Part shown: positions 35,455-45,254 of the stretch, in pieces
How the letters are laid out: every line of letters begins with the position of its first letter
Numbering within the stretch: the first letter of the stretch is position 1
From: Allomuricauda sp.
GTDB lineage: Bacteria; Bacteroidota; Bacteroidia; Flavobacteriales; Flavobacteriaceae
DNA length: 64,000 nucleotides
NCBI RefSeq assembly: GCF_002699205.1
Contig: NZ_PABT01000029.1
Span: 1 to 64,000, forward strand
Direction of reading: 5' to 3'
Position numbers and translations under genes: made by a program
The notes under the pieces: model-generated
Told to the model about the DNA's origin: nothing
What the model saw: the letters and a program-made list of their open reading frames with translations, nothing else
Databases searched by the model: none

Positions 35455-38421
35455 ATGCAGAATAAAGGACTTATAAGGCTTTTCGCGATCCTTTTTGGCT
35501 TGGTGAGCATCTATCAGTTATCTTTTACTTTCATTGCTAATAAGTTGGAGAAAGATGCTGAAGCATACGCTGTTAGCCAAATTTCGGAAGCTGAGGAAGA
35601 TTATGTTGCTAAGCGTGAAGCTTTAGAGGCATCGTATTTGGATTCCATCAGTGATAAAACTGTTTTGGGCTTTACGAGCTATGAAGATGCCAAGACAAAA
35701 GAGTTGAACAAGGGACTGGACCTTAAGGGAGGTATCAATGTTACCTTGCAGATTTCCGTGAAGGACATCCTGAAAGGCTTGGCCAATAATACCAAAAACC
35801 CGATTTTCAATAAAGCATTGGCAGATGCCGATGAAGCATCAAAAAATAGTGATGATACTTATTTGGATCTGTTTTTTGAAGCTTTTGACAATATTAAGGG
35901 AGATACCAAATTGGCGTCCCCTGACATTTTTGCCAATAAGGGCCTTAGTGACGAGATCAATTTCCAAATGACGGATGATGAGGTAAAGCCCATCATCAGA
36001 AGGAAAATTGATGAATCCATCGTTTCTGCATTTGAAGTACTTCGGGAACGTATCGATGGTTTTGGGGTAACCCAACCCAATATACAAAGAGAAGGAAACT
36101 CAGGAAGAATATTGGTGGAACTTCCTGGTGCAAGGGATATTGCCCGTGCCCAAGAGTTGTTGTCCAGTACGGCCCAATTGGAATTCTGGGAAACCTATCC
36201 ACAGAATAACCAAAGCATAGGGAACTTCTTAGTGGATGCCAACGAGCGTTTAAAGGAAATTTTGAAGCCGGAAGTATCTGAGGAAGAAGTATCAAAACCA
36301 GAATCGGAAATTGATTCCTTGCTTTCCGATGTGGTGCAGGACTCATTGGACATGACCCAAGAGGCCAATCCACTTTTGGGCAAATTGATTCCGGCCAATC
36401 CAGGTAGCCATGCCATTGCCCGTGCATTGGTGTCCGATACAGCTGAAATCGGTGGCTATTTAAGAATGCCCGAAATAAGAAGGTTGTTGCCCAACGATAT
36501 TCAATTTGTCAAATTCCTATGGGAAAGACCGTCCAAAGATGCAGAGGTTGTTGATTTGTACGCCTTGAAATCCAATAGGGAGGGTACTCCAAGAATTAGT
36601 GGGGACGTTGTTTCCGATGCACAGGATACTTTTGACCAATTCAACAAACCTGCCGTGAGCATGACGATGAACACACGTGGTGCGAAAGAGTGGGAGGAGT
36701 TGACAGGTGACGCTTACAATAACCAAACAGGTATAGCCATAGTTCTGGACAACAAAGTATACACGGCGCCGGGAGTTTCTTCTGGTCCCATTTCTGGAGG
36801 ACGTTCCGAGATTACAGGTACATTTACCGTAAACGAAACCAAGGATATTGCCAATGTGTTGCGTGCAGGTAAATTACCGGCCTCGGCAGATATTATCCAA
36901 TCGGAAGTGGTGGGTCCATCATTGGGGCAAGAAGCCATCGACAGTGGTTTTATGTCCTTCATGATAGCCATGGCCTTTGTGTTGCTTTGGATGATTTTCT
37001 ACTATGGAAGAGCTGGGGTCTTTGCTGATATTGCATTGGTATTCAACATACTCTTGATTTTTGGGGTGCTGACAAGCCTTGGAGCTGTGTTGACGCTGCC
37101 AGGTATTGCCGGTATCGTTTTGACCATAGGTATGTCCGTGGATGCCAATGTACTCATATTCGAAAGGGTAAAAGAGGAATTGGCTCGTGGAAAAGGAAAA
37201 GCCCAGGCCATTGCCGATGGTTTTGGCAATGCCCTGTCCTCAATCTTGGATGCCAACATCACCACTGGACTTACGGCAATTATCCTGTTTATTTTCGGTT
37301 CAGGGCCAATTAAAGGTTTTGCCACCACATTGATGATAGGTATTGTTACCTCTTTGTTTACGGCAATTTTTGTGACTCGATTGATGATTGATTCCTATAC
37401 CAGTAAGAAAGGACGTCGATTGGATTTCAGTACGGGAATCACTAAAAACCTGTTTACCAATCTGAGCATCGACTTTTTGTCGAAGCGTAAAATAGCCTAT
37501 ATCGTTTCTATAATCTTGGTAGCGGTCAGTGTGTTCTCATTGTTTACGAACGGACTTCAGCAAGGGGTTGATTTTATCGGTGGACGTTCCTATCAGATTC
37601 GTTTTGAAAAAGCAGTGAACCCTTCAGAGATTGCTTCTGAATTGAATACCGTTTTTGGTAGCGGAACCAATGTGAAGACTTTTGGTGATGCCAATCAGAT
37701 AAAGGTCACAACACCATATAAAGTAGAGGAAGAAAGCGTTGAAGTGGATACCGAAATCCAGAATAAACTGTATACAACGCTACAAAATTACTTGCCCGAT
37801 GGAACTTCTTTTGAAGAATTTACAGTTGGGGCATCGGATAAATCAATAGGAATTCTACAATCTGTAAAAGTAGGTCCCACCATTGCGGATGATATCAAGA
37901 AAAATGCATTTTTGGCCATTATAGGTTCATTGGCCGTGGTATTCCTGTATATTTTATTGCGATTTAGAAAATGGCAATTCTCATTGGGTGCCGTTGTTGC
38001 GGTATTCCACGATGTAATGATCGTATTGGGTATCTTCTCCTTGACAGGAAGCATTATGCCCTTTAACATGGAAATTGACCAAGCCTTTATTGCGGCCATT
38101 TTGACGGTGATCGGGTACTCCCTGAATGATACGGTGGTCGTGTTCGACCGTATTCGTGAGATTACAGGTCTAAAAGGCTGGAGTGGCGGTAACAATATCA
38201 ACCAAGCGTTGAACAGCACCTTGAGCCGAACCTTGAACACCTCGCTTACCACATTGATCGTGTTGTTGGCCATCTTTATTTTTGGAGGTGAAAGCCTTAG
38301 AGGATTTATGTTCGCAATGATCGTAGGTGTGATAGTAGGTACATACTCATCAGTATTTATTGCAACGCCCGTGATGTTCGATTCATTGAAGAAGAAAATT
38401 GCTGCTGCTACAGGAGCATAG
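35455..38421 (+). CDS. secDF: Fused protein translocase subunit SecDF
   Basis: A 988-residue RND-type membrane protein that uses the proton gradient to pull exported proteins through SecYEG. The SecD half has a first helix (about 7-27), the periplasmic P1 with LNKGLDLKGGINVTLQIS and FEVLRERIDGFGVTQPNIQR, then FNKPAVSMTMNTRGAKEW and helices 500-640 with VLTIGMSVDANVLIFERVKEEL. The SecF half begins near 660 (LFTNLSIDFLSKRKIAYIVS) with QGVDFIGGRSYQIRF and a second VIGYSLNDTVVVFDRIRE. Fusion is normal for Bacteroidota. The extra P1 insertion rich in Glu/Ser (about 265-305) is a clade feature. A single-gene unit with its own promoter and terminator. Confidence 0.96.
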   Translation: MQNKGLIRLFAILFGLVSIYQLSFTFIANKLEKDAEAYAVSQISEAEEDYVAKREALEASYLDSISDKTVLGFTSYEDAKTKELNKGLDLKGGINVTLQISVKDILKGLANNTKNPIFNKALADADEASKNSDDTYLDLFFEAFDNIKGDTKLASPDIFANKGLSDEINFQMTDDEVKPIIRRKIDESIVSAFEVLRERIDGFGVTQPNIQREGNSGRILVELPGARDIARAQELLSSTAQLEFWETYPQNNQSIGNFLVDANERLKEILKPEVSEEEVSKPESEIDSLLSDVVQDSLDMTQEANPLLGKLIPANPGSHAIARALVSDTAEIGGYLRMPEIRRLLPNDIQFVKFLWERPSKDAEVVDLYALKSNREGTPRISGDVVSDAQDTFDQFNKPAVSMTMNTRGAKEWEELTGDAYNNQTGIAIVLDNKVYTAPGVSSGPISGGRSEITGTFTVNETKDIANVLRAGKLPASADIIQSEVVGPSLGQEAIDSGFMSFMIAMAFVLLWMIFYYGRAGVFADIALVFNILLIFGVLTSLGAVLTLPGIAGIVLTIGMSVDANVLIFERVKEELARGKGKAQAIADGFGNALSSILDANITTGLTAIILFIFGSGPIKGFATTLMIGIVTSLFTAIFVTRLMIDSYTSKKGRRLDFSTGITKNLFTNLSIDFLSKRKIAYIVSIILVAVSVFSLFTNGLQQGVDFIGGRSYQIRFEKAVNPSEIASELNTVFGSGTNVKTFGDANQIKVTTPYKVEEESVEVDTEIQNKLYTTLQNYLPDGTSFEEFTVGASDKSIGILQSVKVGPTIADDIKKNAFLAIIGSLAVVFLYILLRFRKWQFSLGAVVAVFHDVMIVLGIFSLTGSIMPFNMEIDQAFIAAILTVIGYSLNDTVVVFDRIREITGLKGWSGGNNINQALNSTLSRTLNTSLTTLIVLLAIFIFGGESLRGFMFAMIVGVIVGTYSSVFIATPVMFDSLKKKIAAATGA

Positions 38422-38448
38422 TTTTTCGTTTTTTATATTACACTTTAC

Positions 38449-38478
38449 AACAAAGGCCTCTATTTTGGGGCCTTTGTT
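38449..38478. terminator. Bidirectional terminator (secDF / glycosyltransferase)
   Basis: AACAAAGGCC and GGCCTTTGTT pair around a 10-base loop between convergent genes. A TTTATTTAT stretch follows on the right. Confidence 0.8.
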
Positions 38479-38489
38479 TATTTATGGCT

Positions 38490-39953
38490 TTATATTTTAT
38501 TCTTTGAGAGGACTTCGAGCCAAGAGATCAATTGGCTAAAAAGTGTAAAGTTCTGTATAACCCTTAATTGACCGTTAAACCCCCATTTGTCCCTTTCCTT
38601 GGGATGGTTCAACATGTAGGCCAAGGTTTTGGATAAGCTTGCTATGTCTGTAGGGTCCGGGTTTATTTGCCCTGTTTTGTTATGTATCACCTGATATTTG
38701 AGTCCTGCAGCATTGGAGACCAATACTGGTTTCCTTTTCCACATGGCTTCTGTCGCCGTGAGCCCAAACCCTTCTTGGATGGAGTTTTGGACAATAATGG
38801 TGGAAGTTCGTTGGAGCGCATTGACAATCAAGGCATTTTCTTTTGGGTTGTCCAATGGCAACAATAGAATGGCAATGTCATTTTGAAGACTAGGGTCCAC
38901 ATCTTTATAAATAGCCGTGAGCTCTTTTAAAACCTCCTTTCCCTCTGGGTCATCTGACACAAAAGCAGGGTCAGGTCCGCCCAAAACCAGAAGGGTCATT
39001 TCAATTCTTTTGTAATCAAGACTTTTGGGGTCACCATGTTTTCTATTGTCCAATTTCATTTTAATGAAGGCTTCCATCAACTCCTTAAAACCTTTTAGCC
39101 GGTCCCATCTCGAAATCTCGGTAACGATGGGGCGATAGATCAGATCAAGGTTGTTGTCAGCATCCAATACTCCGAACGAACCATCGGGCATCACTTTTCT
39201 TACCAGATGTTCGTAACGATCATAGAGGATGGCCTTGTGGTCGTCCAAAATCCCTGATTGATACAAAATGCCAATGCATTTGTGCAATTGGAGCTCCCGG
39301 TTTTTATGGCTCAAGGGGTCAATGGCCGGTGGAATAATGGAAGTCCGGTTCTTTAAAGGTTTAGGAACATAGGAGGGAAGACTGAATACAAAATGGTCAT
39401 AATCTTTGGTGTAAGGCTCCAAAAATTTCCATACAGCATCGGTGACCGCAGTATCTTCTTCCAAGCCTATGTGGCATCTCCATATAATGGAGACTTCCTT
39501 TTCGTTTTTGATCATTGCGGCCAACGGCATGGGTTGGGGGTCATGGACAACCACAATATCACCATCATTGATGAATTCCAGTGCTTTGGGAAGATTGTTT
39601 TGGTTGATCTCTTTGTATATCTTCCGGTCTTCTTCCGTGAAAATTCCAGTACCACTTCCGTGGATGGCATTATGGATACGTTTGGTCAAGTCAAAAAAAG
39701 CATCTTTTTTTGCTTCAATGACCAACCACTCGATGGATACCCCGAGCTCCCTTAATATCCGCATTTGACTGGGCAGCATTTCTGCCACTCCACCACCAAT
39801 GGCAGTGGAATTGATCATCCAAATGGTTCGCCCTTTCAGGGATTCAATAGGTTCTTTGGCTTGTTCCAGAAAATCTAGGACAGACGAGTAGAGAGATCCG
39901 TACGCTTTGTAGTCTACAAGTTTAGCGCCTGGTTTTACATTTATTTTTTGCAT
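38490..39953 (-). CDS. TreT-like trehalose synthase (GT4 glycosyltransferase)
   Basis: 487 residues with GT-B fold. The N-terminal domain has RTIWMINSTAIGGGVAEMLP and LRELGVSIEWLVIEAKKDA, followed by VVVHDPQPMPLAAM and SIIWRCHIGLEE, as in TreT, the trehalose glycosyl-transferring synthase that joins NDP-glucose and glucose. The C-terminal domain carries a nucleotide-sugar site with SIQEGFGLTATEAMWKRKPV (E-x7-E) and VLVSNAAGLKYQVI. The gene is solitary: no trehalase or sugar transporter is nearby, so a role in osmoprotection is inferred. A weak promoter (TTG, 22-base gap, TATCTTAA) lies upstream. Confidence 0.82.
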   Translation of the reverse strand: MQKINVKPGAKLVDYKAYGSLYSSVLDFLEQAKEPIESLKGRTIWMINSTAIGGGVAEMLPSQMRILRELGVSIEWLVIEAKKDAFFDLTKRIHNAIHGSGTGIFTEEDRKIYKEINQNNLPKALEFINDGDIVVVHDPQPMPLAAMIKNEKEVSIIWRCHIGLEEDTAVTDAVWKFLEPYTKDYDHFVFSLPSYVPKPLKNRTSIIPPAIDPLSHKNRELQLHKCIGILYQSGILDDHKAILYDRYEHLVRKVMPDGSFGVLDADNNLDLIYRPIVTEISRWDRLKGFKELMEAFIKMKLDNRKHGDPKSLDYKRIEMTLLVLGGPDPAFVSDDPEGKEVLKELTAIYKDVDPSLQNDIAILLLPLDNPKENALIVNALQRTSTIIVQNSIQEGFGLTATEAMWKRKPVLVSNAAGLKYQVIHNKTGQINPDPTDIASLSKTLAYMLNHPKERDKWGFNGQLRVIQNFTLFSQLISWLEVLSKNKI

Positions 39954-40035
39954 ACAAGGGAATGGTTGACAGTTGAATTCCCTTTAAGATAACAAAAAAA
40001 TGAATGGATTGTTCAAGTTGTTGTTTATGAATTTG

Positions 40036-41286
40036 TTATGTTGTTATTTTAATGCCCTTTGAACCTGTTTCCGAAGGCAGTAGTTCATAAATGTACTCAG
40101 GATTCAATTGCGGTTCTTTTCTATGGGACACGAAAATAATGGCAGTATCACTTTCATTGGCCACTTTATTTACCAAGGCAACAAAAAGATTGGAACTGGG
40201 GTCATCCAAGCCAGCCGTTGGCTCGTCCAGAATAAGGAGTGGAGGGTGTTTTACCATGGCCCTTGCCATCATTACCAGTCGTTTGTCCCCAGCCGATAGG
40301 TCGCGGAAGTGGTCATCTTTTTTGTCTTCCAAGTTTAAAAGTTTTAACCATTGGTTGGCCAAATTCTTTTCACTGTCCGTAGGTTGGACGTAGAGACCGA
40401 TAGAGTCATGTAGTCCGGAGATGATCATATTTTCAAGGCTGTGGTAGCCTGTAAACTTGTCGGTGATCGCTGGAGTGAAATAACCGATTTTTTGTTTAAG
40501 GTCCCAAACACTTTCGCCGCTTCCTTTTTTTTGGCCAAAAATGGTCAGATCCTGTCCATATCCTTTATGGTTATCACCTGTGATCATGGATAGAAGCGTT
40601 GATTTTCCACTTCCATTTGGCCCCATCAGTTGCCAAAACTCCCCTTTCTTAATGGTCCAATCAATTTGGTCCAGAACTGGACGCCCATCAAAACTTACTG
40701 AAACTTTTTTAAATTTTACCAATTCGGTGACTTCTGTTTTAACCGGGGAAAGTGCTGGTGGAATTGTGCCATTGAAGGTGATGGCCCCTGTTTTGTTCTC
40801 ATTCCAAAAATCGTCGGGAGAATTGTATGGATGAAGTTTGTCCCCATCTAGTTTAAAAAAATCTGTAGTGATGGGTAAAATATCGTCCAATCGACTGACC
40901 AATTGGACCACGATCTTATGGGAGGCAATCTTTAATAGTTGCTCCTTGAGCTTGGCCTGCGTGGCAACATCCAGATTGTCGAAAGGATTCTCCAAAACCA
41001 TAAAGTCAGGGTCCTGTTGAAGCAAATGGTTGAGCAGTGCTTTTTTTTGTTCTCCACTGCTCATGGTTTTTAAGGATTGGTCGGTTTCCTTGGTCAAAAC
41101 TTTGATGTCGTGGCGATCTTCTTCATCCATGTAACGATTGATTTCTGATCGGGAGAACAAAACTCCGTTCAATCCTTGTAATGCTTCCAGCCCATCAATA
41201 GGTCGATTGTTGAGCAGGCTGTGAATCAACGGCTTGGTGTTGGAACTGTTTTGCGTTAGGATGGCGTAGCTTTTGGGTGGCTTCAT
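40036..41286 (-). CDS. ModF-like tandem ABC ATPase with a degenerate N-terminal half
   Basis: 416 residues with two ABC domains but no membrane part. The C-terminal half is complete: Walker A MGPNGSGKSTLLSMITGD (about 218), signature-like LSAGDKRLVMMARAM, Walker B LLILDEPTAGLDD and H-loop FVSHRKE. The N-terminal half keeps a signature TMSSGEQKKALL and FMVLENPFDNLD in place of Walker B, but its P-loop region reads AILTQNSSNTKPLIHSLLN and has no GxxGxGKS. So only one ATP site can be normal. The layout resembles ModF/YheS-unrelated PhrA-type proteins. The partner is unknown; no transporter genes are adjacent. Confidence 0.8.
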   Translation of the reverse strand: MKPPKSYAILTQNSSNTKPLIHSLLNNRPIDGLEALQGLNGVLFSRSEINRYMDEEDRHDIKVLTKETDQSLKTMSSGEQKKALLNHLLQQDPDFMVLENPFDNLDVATQAKLKEQLLKIASHKIVVQLVSRLDDILPITTDFFKLDGDKLHPYNSPDDFWNENKTGAITFNGTIPPALSPVKTEVTELVKFKKVSVSFDGRPVLDQIDWTIKKGEFWQLMGPNGSGKSTLLSMITGDNHKGYGQDLTIFGQKKGSGESVWDLKQKIGYFTPAITDKFTGYHSLENMIISGLHDSIGLYVQPTDSEKNLANQWLKLLNLEDKKDDHFRDLSAGDKRLVMMARAMVKHPPLLILDEPTAGLDDPSSNLFVALVNKVANESDTAIIFVSHRKEPQLNPEYIYELLPSETGSKGIKITT

Positions 41287-41331
41287 GTGGCAACTAGTAT
41301 TGCCCCAAAATTACGGTTTAATGGTTGAAAA

Positions 41332-41817
41332 TTATAATCTTGAAAAGGTAATACTGTCCCCTACCTGCAATCCCAGTTGGTCGGAAAGTCCTGCATTGAT
41401 TTCCAATACATATTTTGCCGGAGCATTGGAAGGTAGGCTTCTTTCATCGTAGGGTTGGGCATTTTTTTGAAAACTGACAATTTTCTTCCCTTCATCAATA
41501 TAAATAATGTCCAAAGGGAACTCCGTGTTCTTCATATAAAATGAACGGACGCTCACATCCGGAAATATAAAGAGCATGCCCCGGTTTTGTTGCATGGACG
41601 GACGGTACATGAGCCCTGTTTGGGTCTCATATTCCGTTTCCGCGATCTCAATCTCAAAATTGGCCTTTATGGAATCCGTTGCTGTTGATAGGATGGCTAG
41701 GTCACCTTCCTTGGTAAAGGATATGGTTTCTGTTTTAAGGGCCTGTTTTGGTTCCGTTTTACAGGATGCCAAAACGATAACGAATAACAAAAGGGCTATT
41801 TTTCCTAATTGTGCCAT
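41332..41817 (-). CDS. DUF192 domain lipoprotein
   Basis: 161 residues with a lipoprotein signal (LLLFVIVLASCKTEP, Cys about 19). The DUF192 domain (about 52-158) shows EIAETEYETQTGLMYRPSM, NRGMLFIFPDVSVRSFYMKNTEFPLDIIYID and KYVLEINAGLSDQLGLQVGD. The M-x-N/T-x-x-x-P-LD motif is the diagnostic core. Function is unknown; the family occurs in archaea and bacteria. It starts four bases after the lgt stop, so it shares the lgt transcript. Since Lgt lipidates preproteins, the neighbouring lipoprotein would be a substrate of its operon partner. Confidence 0.88.
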   Translation of the reverse strand: MAQLGKIALLLFVIVLASCKTEPKQALKTETISFTKEGDLAILSTATDSIKANFEIEIAETEYETQTGLMYRPSMQQNRGMLFIFPDVSVRSFYMKNTEFPLDIIYIDEGKKIVSFQKNAQPYDERSLPSNAPAKYVLEINAGLSDQLGLQVGDSITFSRL

Positions 41818-41821
41818 ATTA

Positions 41822-42784
41822 TTATAGTTTTTCAGGTGCGGGTTTGACCATAAAATACACTCCGATAAGAATCATGGGGATACTAAGCCATTGTCCGGTC
41901 GAGAGCACTCCCAGTGCATCCTCGAATCCACCTTGGCTTTTTTTGTAAAATTCCACAAAGAATCGGACCACGAACAAAAGCACCATAAAAAGCCCGAACA
42001 GGAAGCCAGGTTTGTTTTTCCAATCGGTTTTCCAATACAGAAGATATAAAACGATAAACACAAAAATGTAACAGATGGCTTCGTACAATTGTGCAGGATG
42101 ACGGTATGGAATGGATTGTAGAATCTCAGAAAATTCCGGATTGTGCTGAATGGCCTTATAGGCTGCATTTGGAGTTTGTTCCTTTGTGAGCGCCATTGCC
42201 TTATAAGCGGGCATATCGTCCGAATCCCTGATAAACCTAGTAGCCAAAAAATACGATTTATCCACTACCTTTCCATTGATTTCGGAATTGAAAAAATTGC
42301 CAAACCTTACGAATGAGGCTCCAATGGCCGAAGGGACTACCAGTCTGTCAAGTAGCCAAAGCATTTTGATATCCTTCCATTTTCTGCAGTACAACCAAAT
42401 ACCTATAATGGCGGCAATGGTGGCCCCGTGACTGGCCAATCCGGTAAAGCCGGTAAACTCATATCCGTTTATTAGGCCAAAAAGGGTGCTGTTCGCACTC
42501 TCACGAATGGGCAATAGAATTTCGACCAAATGGTCCTTGTAGTAGTCCCAATCGTAAAAAAACACGTGCCCCAAGCGCGCTCCCAACATAATGGAGACCA
42601 CGGTGTAAATGAAAAGGGAATCCAGTTTTTCCATGGATTTCTTTTCGTTGATGAAGATTTTCTTCATGATGAACCAGCCCAGGACAAAGGCCGCGATCCA
42701 TAGCAGGTTGTAATATTTTATCTGTAAGAAACCCAACTTAAAAAGGGTTCCTTCGGGGTTCCAATCAAATCCTAGGAAATACAT
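41822..42784 (-). CDS. lgt: Prolipoprotein diacylglyceryl transferase
   Basis: Transfers diacylglycerol from phosphatidylglycerol to the lipobox Cys of preprolipoproteins in the inner membrane. 320 residues with seven hydrophobic segments. Key blocks are YYNLLWIAAFVLGWF, IMLGARLGHVFFYDWDYY, TGLASHGATIAAIIGI and the signature VRFGNFFNSEINGK, then YRHPAQLYEAICY. It is longer than the E. coli enzyme mainly through a periplasmic insertion (about 195-232). Four bases separate it from the DUF192 gene; yidD lies 68 bases upstream, perhaps on the same transcript. Confidence 0.94.
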   Translation of the reverse strand: MYFLGFDWNPEGTLFKLGFLQIKYYNLLWIAAFVLGWFIMKKIFINEKKSMEKLDSLFIYTVVSIMLGARLGHVFFYDWDYYKDHLVEILLPIRESANSTLFGLINGYEFTGFTGLASHGATIAAIIGIWLYCRKWKDIKMLWLLDRLVVPSAIGASFVRFGNFFNSEINGKVVDKSYFLATRFIRDSDDMPAYKAMALTKEQTPNAAYKAIQHNPEFSEILQSIPYRHPAQLYEAICYIFVFIVLYLLYWKTDWKNKPGFLFGLFMVLLFVVRFFVEFYKKSQGGFEDALGVLSTGQWLSIPMILIGVYFMVKPAPEKL

Positions 42785-42852
42785 TTGAATAAATTTTGGG
42801 ACTAATATAACTACTTTGAACGGTTGGACGGTGTTAATTAAACCTCATTTTT

Positions 42853-43074
42853 TTAGGGAACGGGGTCATGACCGCTTCCACCCCAAGGGTTGCAACTTAG
42901 GATACGTTTTATCGCCAGCCAGCCCCCTTTGAACAGCCCATGCTTTTTCAGGGCTTCCAAAGTGTATTGTGAACAAGTAGGGGAGTAGCGACATGTGGAG
43001 GGCAGCATGGGGGAAATAAACAGTTGATAAAACCGCACCAATAGAACAAATGGCGCTATTAAAACCTTCTTCAT
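42853..43074 (-). CDS. yidD: Membrane protein insertion efficiency factor YidD
   Basis: 73 residues. The ATG at 43074 gives [19 protein letters not shown], the canonical YidD start; a longer TTG-initiated frame would begin inside the terminator of the gene upstream, so I rejected it. Conserved blocks are [47 protein letters not shown] and GHDPVP. It helps insertion of membrane proteins and normally sits with rnpA/yidC; here it is next to lgt instead. The Cys residues of CRYSPTCS and SCNPW are intact. Confidence 0.93.
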   Translation of the reverse strand: MKKVLIAPFVLLVRFYQLFISPMLPSTCRYSPTCSQYTLEALKKHGLFKGGWLAIKRILSCNPWGGSGHDPVP

Positions 43075-43108
43075 GTAATTCGGGATAAGTGGGTACAAGG
43101 TAGCAAAA

Positions 43109-43129
43109 AGCCCCGACAAAGTCGGGGCT
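43109..43129 (-). terminator. Terminator of the ALDH-DUF779 operon
   Basis: AGCCCCGAC and GTCGGGGCT pair around AAA. On the minus strand T5 follows. Confidence 0.88.
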
Positions 43130-43133
43130 CGGT

Positions 43134-43520
43134 TTAAACTTCTTCAGCTGATTGAACGGGTTTTAAATGTTTCCGTTCATCTTCTGTGTATAGTCGGGAC
43201 TTGACGACAAAACGGAGCCCCAGTGGAATTTCCAGGCTGAAACTGGAGCCACGCCCTGTGGTAATATCCACTGTGAGCTGGGTGTGCTTCCAGTACTCGA
43301 ACTGGTCTTTGCTCATAAAGAAATCGCAACCGTGTATGGTGCCCAGTTTGACATCATTTTCATTGAGCATCAACTCGCCTTTTGGGAAGCACATGGGGGA
43401 TGAGCCATCACAGCACCCTCCGCTCTGGTGGAACATTAATTCTCCATGGCGTTCCCTGAGCTGATCGATAATCTTTATGGCGCGGTCCGAGACCAATACC
43501 CGTTTTATCAAATTATCCAT
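43134..43520 (-). CDS. DUF779 domain protein
   Basis: 128 residues. The [20 protein letters not shown] block (Cys36, Cys37, Cys44) is the fingerprint of DUF779, followed by the strand-rich [20 protein letters not shown] and [18 protein letters not shown]. The family is a short partner of aldehyde dehydrogenases (AcoD/ExaC type) in many bacteria; the Cys cluster suggests metal or thiol chemistry, but its role is unproven. It starts one base after the aldehyde dehydrogenase stop, so translation is coupled. The C-terminal extension (about 110-128) is poorly conserved in appearance. Confidence 0.88.
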   Translation of the reverse strand: MDNLIKRVLVSDRAIKIIDQLRERHGELMFHQSGGCCDGSSPMCFPKGELMLNENDVKLGTIHGCDFFMSKDQFEYWKHTQLTVDITTGRGSSFSLEIPLGLRFVVKSRLYTEDERKHLKPVQSAEEV

Positions 43521-43521
43521 C

Positions 43522-45045
43522 CTAGAAAAAGCCTAGTTTCTTTTTGTCGTAAGAAATCAACATGTTTTTGGTCTGCGTATAATGACTGAGCATCATTTTG
43601 TGGTTTTCCCTTCCGATACCGGATTTTTTATACCCTCCAAACGGGGCATGGGCGGGATAGTTATGGTAGCAGTTTACCCAGACCCTTCCAGCTTGGACCT
43701 GTCTGGAAATTTTGTAGGCTTGGTGCATATCTCGAGTCCAAACCCCGGCGCCCAATCCATACATGGTGTCATTGGCAATTTCCAGGGCTTCGGCTTCATC
43801 CTTAAATGTGGTTACACAGACCACAGGGCCGAAAATTTCTTCTTGGAAGACACGCATCTTGTTGTTTCCTTTCAAAATTGTGGGTTGGATATAGTATCCG
43901 CCTTCGAGTCCTTCGTTGTATGCTGCGTCACCTCCTGCGAGCACTTCACATCCTTCTTCTTTACCGATTTTGATATAGTTCAGGATTTTCTCGTATTGAT
44001 CATTGGATGCCTGGGCCCCCATCATCGTTTCTGGATCGAGAGGGTGCCCCAATTTAATGGCCTTGGTTCGTTCCACCACACGTTCGATGAATGCATCAAA
44101 AATGTTTTCTTGTACCAATATCCGTGATGGACAAGTGCATACCTCTCCTTGGTTAAGGGCGAACATTACGGCACCTTCCAAACATTTATCAAAAAATTCA
44201 TCATCGGCGTCCATGACACTTTCAAAGAAAATATTGGGGGATTTGCCACCTAATTCCAAGGTTACCGGAATTATGTTTTTGGAAGCATATTGCATGATCA
44301 ATTGCCCAGTGGTGGTTTCTCCGGTAAAAGCAATTTTGTTTATTCTCGGACTTGAGGCCAATGGTTTTCCAGCTTCGAGTCCAAACCCGTTTACGATGTT
44401 GAGCACCCCTGCAGGCAGGATGTCCTCTATCAATTCCATTAGAATCAGGATTCCGACCGGGGTTTGTTCCGCGGGTTTCAGTACCACACAGTTGCCTGCG
44501 GCCAAAGCTGGTGCCAATTTCCAAGCAGCCATCAAAATAGGGAAGTTCCAAGGGATTATTTGCCCTACAACGCCAAGTGGTTCCCTAATGTTCATGGAAA
44601 CGGTATTGGAATCCAGTTCGCTAACGGAACCTTCTTCTGCTCTTATTACCCCTGCGAAATATCTAAAATGATCTACTGCCAAGGGCATATCGGCAGCCCG
44701 TGTCTCCCGTAAAGCCTTACCGTTGTCCCAGGTTTCGGCACGTGCCAAAACTTCAAGGTTTTGCTCCATTACATCGGCAATCTTTAATAATAAATTACTT
44801 CGGTAGGTGGCAGATGAGTTGTTCCATTGTGGGGCGGCCGCCCATGCGGCATCAATTGCCTTGTCAATATCTTCCGAGGTCGATCGTGCAACTTTGGTAA
44901 ATGCATTCCCATCTACAGGAGAAATATTCTCGAAATATTCTCCTTTTGTTGGTGGGGTCCATTTTCCACCAATGTAATTTTCATACTGATCTTTGAACTT
45001 AGGTTTTTCCAAAACGCTACGTTCGGTAGTTTGTACATTGCTCAT
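43522..45045 (-). CDS. NAD+-dependent aldehyde dehydrogenase (AldB/ExaC type)
   Basis: 507 residues of the ALDH superfamily, oxidising an aldehyde (probably acetaldehyde or other small aldehydes) to its acid. Catalytic residues are in place: Asn167 in IIPWNFPIL, Lys190 in [11 protein letters not shown], Glu264 in [10 protein letters not shown] and the nucleophile Cys303 in [11 protein letters not shown]. The close similarity to AcoD/ExaC forms (CTCPSR rather than CxxxS) and the paired DUF779 gene support this subtype. It is divergent from an AraC regulator, with a 209-base gap that should hold the operator. Substrate is inferred, not shown. Confidence 0.92.
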   Translation of the reverse strand: MSNVQTTERSVLEKPKFKDQYENYIGGKWTPPTKGEYFENISPVDGNAFTKVARSTSEDIDKAIDAAWAAAPQWNNSSATYRSNLLLKIADVMEQNLEVLARAETWDNGKALRETRAADMPLAVDHFRYFAGVIRAEEGSVSELDSNTVSMNIREPLGVVGQIIPWNFPILMAAWKLAPALAAGNCVVLKPAEQTPVGILILMELIEDILPAGVLNIVNGFGLEAGKPLASSPRINKIAFTGETTTGQLIMQYASKNIIPVTLELGGKSPNIFFESVMDADDEFFDKCLEGAVMFALNQGEVCTCPSRILVQENIFDAFIERVVERTKAIKLGHPLDPETMMGAQASNDQYEKILNYIKIGKEEGCEVLAGGDAAYNEGLEGGYYIQPTILKGNNKMRVFQEEIFGPVVCVTTFKDEAEALEIANDTMYGLGAGVWTRDMHQAYKISRQVQAGRVWVNCYHNYPAHAPFGGYKKSGIGRENHKMMLSHYTQTKNMLISYDKKKLGFF

Positions 45046-45254
45046 AATACTTGTTGTTAAAATTAATTTTTATGTGTTGTGCACTTTGCTCAAGTAGCTG
45101 ATTCTAAAAGTATTGATTTTGACCCCTGTATATCTGACGTATTCTATTAATGACATGACCAATTCTCTTTGTTATTATATTTTTAACAAAATATCACGTT
45201 ATATTTTCTATATTTATTAAGTATTTGTATAATATATTAAGGAGTAGGTATTTT
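45046..45254. promoter_or_regulatory. Divergent regulatory region of ALDH-DUF779 and araC-like gene
   Basis: An AT-rich 209-base gap between divergent genes. On the minus strand a TACTTTTA box (7 of 8 to TAnnTTTG) lies at about 45108-45101 without a good -33, as expected for an activator-dependent promoter. An AAGGAG motif stands 9-16 bases before the araC-like ATG, unusual for this genome. No exact operator repeat was recognised. Confidence 0.45.

Noticed and set aside
43075..43119. Longer TTG start for yidD
   Set aside because: It begins inside the terminator hairpin of the upstream operon; the ATG at 43074 gives the family-typical start.
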